The notes under the pieces were generated by a model that was not told where the DNA came from, ran no database searches, and worked only from the letters and a program-made list of their open reading frames with translations. From the NCBI GenBank assembly GCA_038215555.1, contig JBBQQT010000027.1, positions 1 through 29,335 of the forward strand: 29,335 nucleotides of DNA, in the 5' to 3' direction. Shown here piece after piece: positions 28,863 to 29,335 of this stretch. The position numbers and the translations under genes were made by a program. Every line of letters begins with the position of its first letter. The stretch's first letter is position 1. This DNA is from PFJX01 sp038215555 (GTDB lineage: Bacteria > Pseudomonadota > Gammaproteobacteria > Burkholderiales > Thiobacillaceae).

Positions 28863-29335
28863 ATGCGTATCAAATCTTCAGTCCTCAGCAGCCTCAGCCT
28901 CGCGCTGATCTCCAGTGGCATGTTGCATGCCCATGCTGCGGATGCGCCGTATTACAACCCGGCCAATGCTGCGAGTTCGAACGGCTTGACTGTTGGTCAT
29001 GAATTGTTCAAGACCATTGGCTGTCCCGGCCGCGGTATTCTCGAAGCCCCCTGCGTCGGCCCGGTTGTCACCCAACCCAAAGCCCCGGCCGCCGCACCGG
29101 CAGTGGTTGTCGCGCCGAAGGACGGCGATGGCGACGGCGTGATCGATGCCCTCGACAAGTGCCCGACCACCCCGGCTGGCCGCACGGTCAATGCGCAAGG
29201 TTGCGAGCTGGACAGCGATGGCGACGGCGTGATCGATGCCCTCGACAAGTGCCCGACCACCCCGGCTGGCCGCACGGTCAATGTGCAAGGCTGCGAGCGG
29301 GACGGCGATGGCGACGGCGTCGGCGAGGCCCTCGA
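28863..29335 (+). CDS. OmpA-like protein with thrombospondin type-3 repeats, N-terminal part (runs off right edge)
   Basis: ATG at 28863 follows AAGGAG with good spacing. Residues 1-25 are a signal peptide (SVLSSLSLALISSGMLHAHA). A short mature segment with two Cys (KTIGCPGRGI and LEAPCVGPVV) and a Pro/Ala linker precede Ca-binding type-3 repeats (DGDGDGVIDALDKCPTTPAG). In such proteins these repeats usually connect to a C-terminal OmpA/MotB peptidoglycan-binding domain, which would lie beyond the window; that part is inferred. No transmembrane beta-barrel is present before the repeats, so it may be a periplasmic peptidoglycan-associated or structural envelope protein. Confidence 0.85.
   Translation, partial: MRIKSSVLSSLSLALISSGMLHAHAADAPYYNPANAASSNGLTVGHELFKTIGCPGRGILEAPCVGPVVTQPKAPAAAPAVVVAPKDGDGDGVIDALDKCPTTPAGRTVNAQGCELDSDGDGVIDALDKCPTTPAGRTVNVQGCERDGDGDGVGEAL
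29121..29335 (+). repeat. 90-bp tandem repeats encoding TSP3 units
   Basis: The unit starting GACGGCGATGGCGACGGCGT recurs at 29121, 29211 and 29301 with a period of exactly 90 bases (30 residues). Units 1 and 2 differ at only a few bases, including within synonymous positions, which points to recent duplication. The third unit is cut by the window end and diverges (GTCGGCGAG in place of GTGATCGAT). Confidence 0.92.

Overview
The window is a stretch of ordinary chromosome from a GC-rich (roughly 60 %) proteobacterium, most likely a betaproteobacterium. Evidence for this is the DksA with a long Ala/Lys/Pro-rich N-terminal extension and a C-T-S-A finger, a short 4.5S-type SRP RNA, ArgJ of the acetyl-recycling pathway, and the dnaX-ybaB-recR and hda neighbourhoods. 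A genus cannot be named from sequence alone. Most genes are housekeeping: DNA replication and repair (polA, dnaX, recR, recQ, hda), amino-acid, purine and NAD biosynthesis (aroG, purB, argJ, metA, nadA), stringent-response transcription control (dksA), envelope functions (pagL-like, mscL, OmpA-like) and several sensory proteins (HDOD-GAF, GAF, PDC/Cache).

Layout: (1) 1-1495, minus strand, the start of a large secreted DUF11-type repeat protein that runs off the left edge. (2) polA, carrying an in-frame palindromic repeat in its inter-domain linker. (3) A Phe-rich leader peptide plus terminator/antiterminator in front of a Phe-type DAHP synthase gene. (4) The 4.5S RNA gene, a pagL-like gene, then dnaX-ybaB, separated from recR by a brnT(broken)/brnA toxin-antitoxin module and a Cdd1-family helix-hairpin-helix gene. 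(5) HDOD-GAF, purB and GAF. (6) About 1.4 kb of accessory, AT-richer DNA (13976-15373) with inverted repeats, a decayed secreted-protein gene, a well-formed integron-type attC site (14605-14685), a cassette-like ORF and a nested palindromic element. (7) argJ, two uncharacterised genes, recQ (minus), metA, dksA with a strong terminator, and a PDC-sensor protein. (8) A small unknown gene behind a sigma-54-type promoter with upstream direct repeats, then a thioredoxin. (9) A minus-strand hda-glycosyltransferase pair, nadA, mscL-DUF4197, and the start of an OmpA-like protein with 90-bp thrombospondin-type-3 repeats running off the right edge.

The observations most worth following are the complete four-segment attenuator upstream of aroG, the attC site with cassette ORFs and no integrase in view, the palindromic repeat translated inside DNA polymerase I, and the sigma-54/tandem-repeat promoter of an uncharacterised 87-residue protein. 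No tRNA, CRISPR array, complete insertion sequence or prophage gene was recognised.
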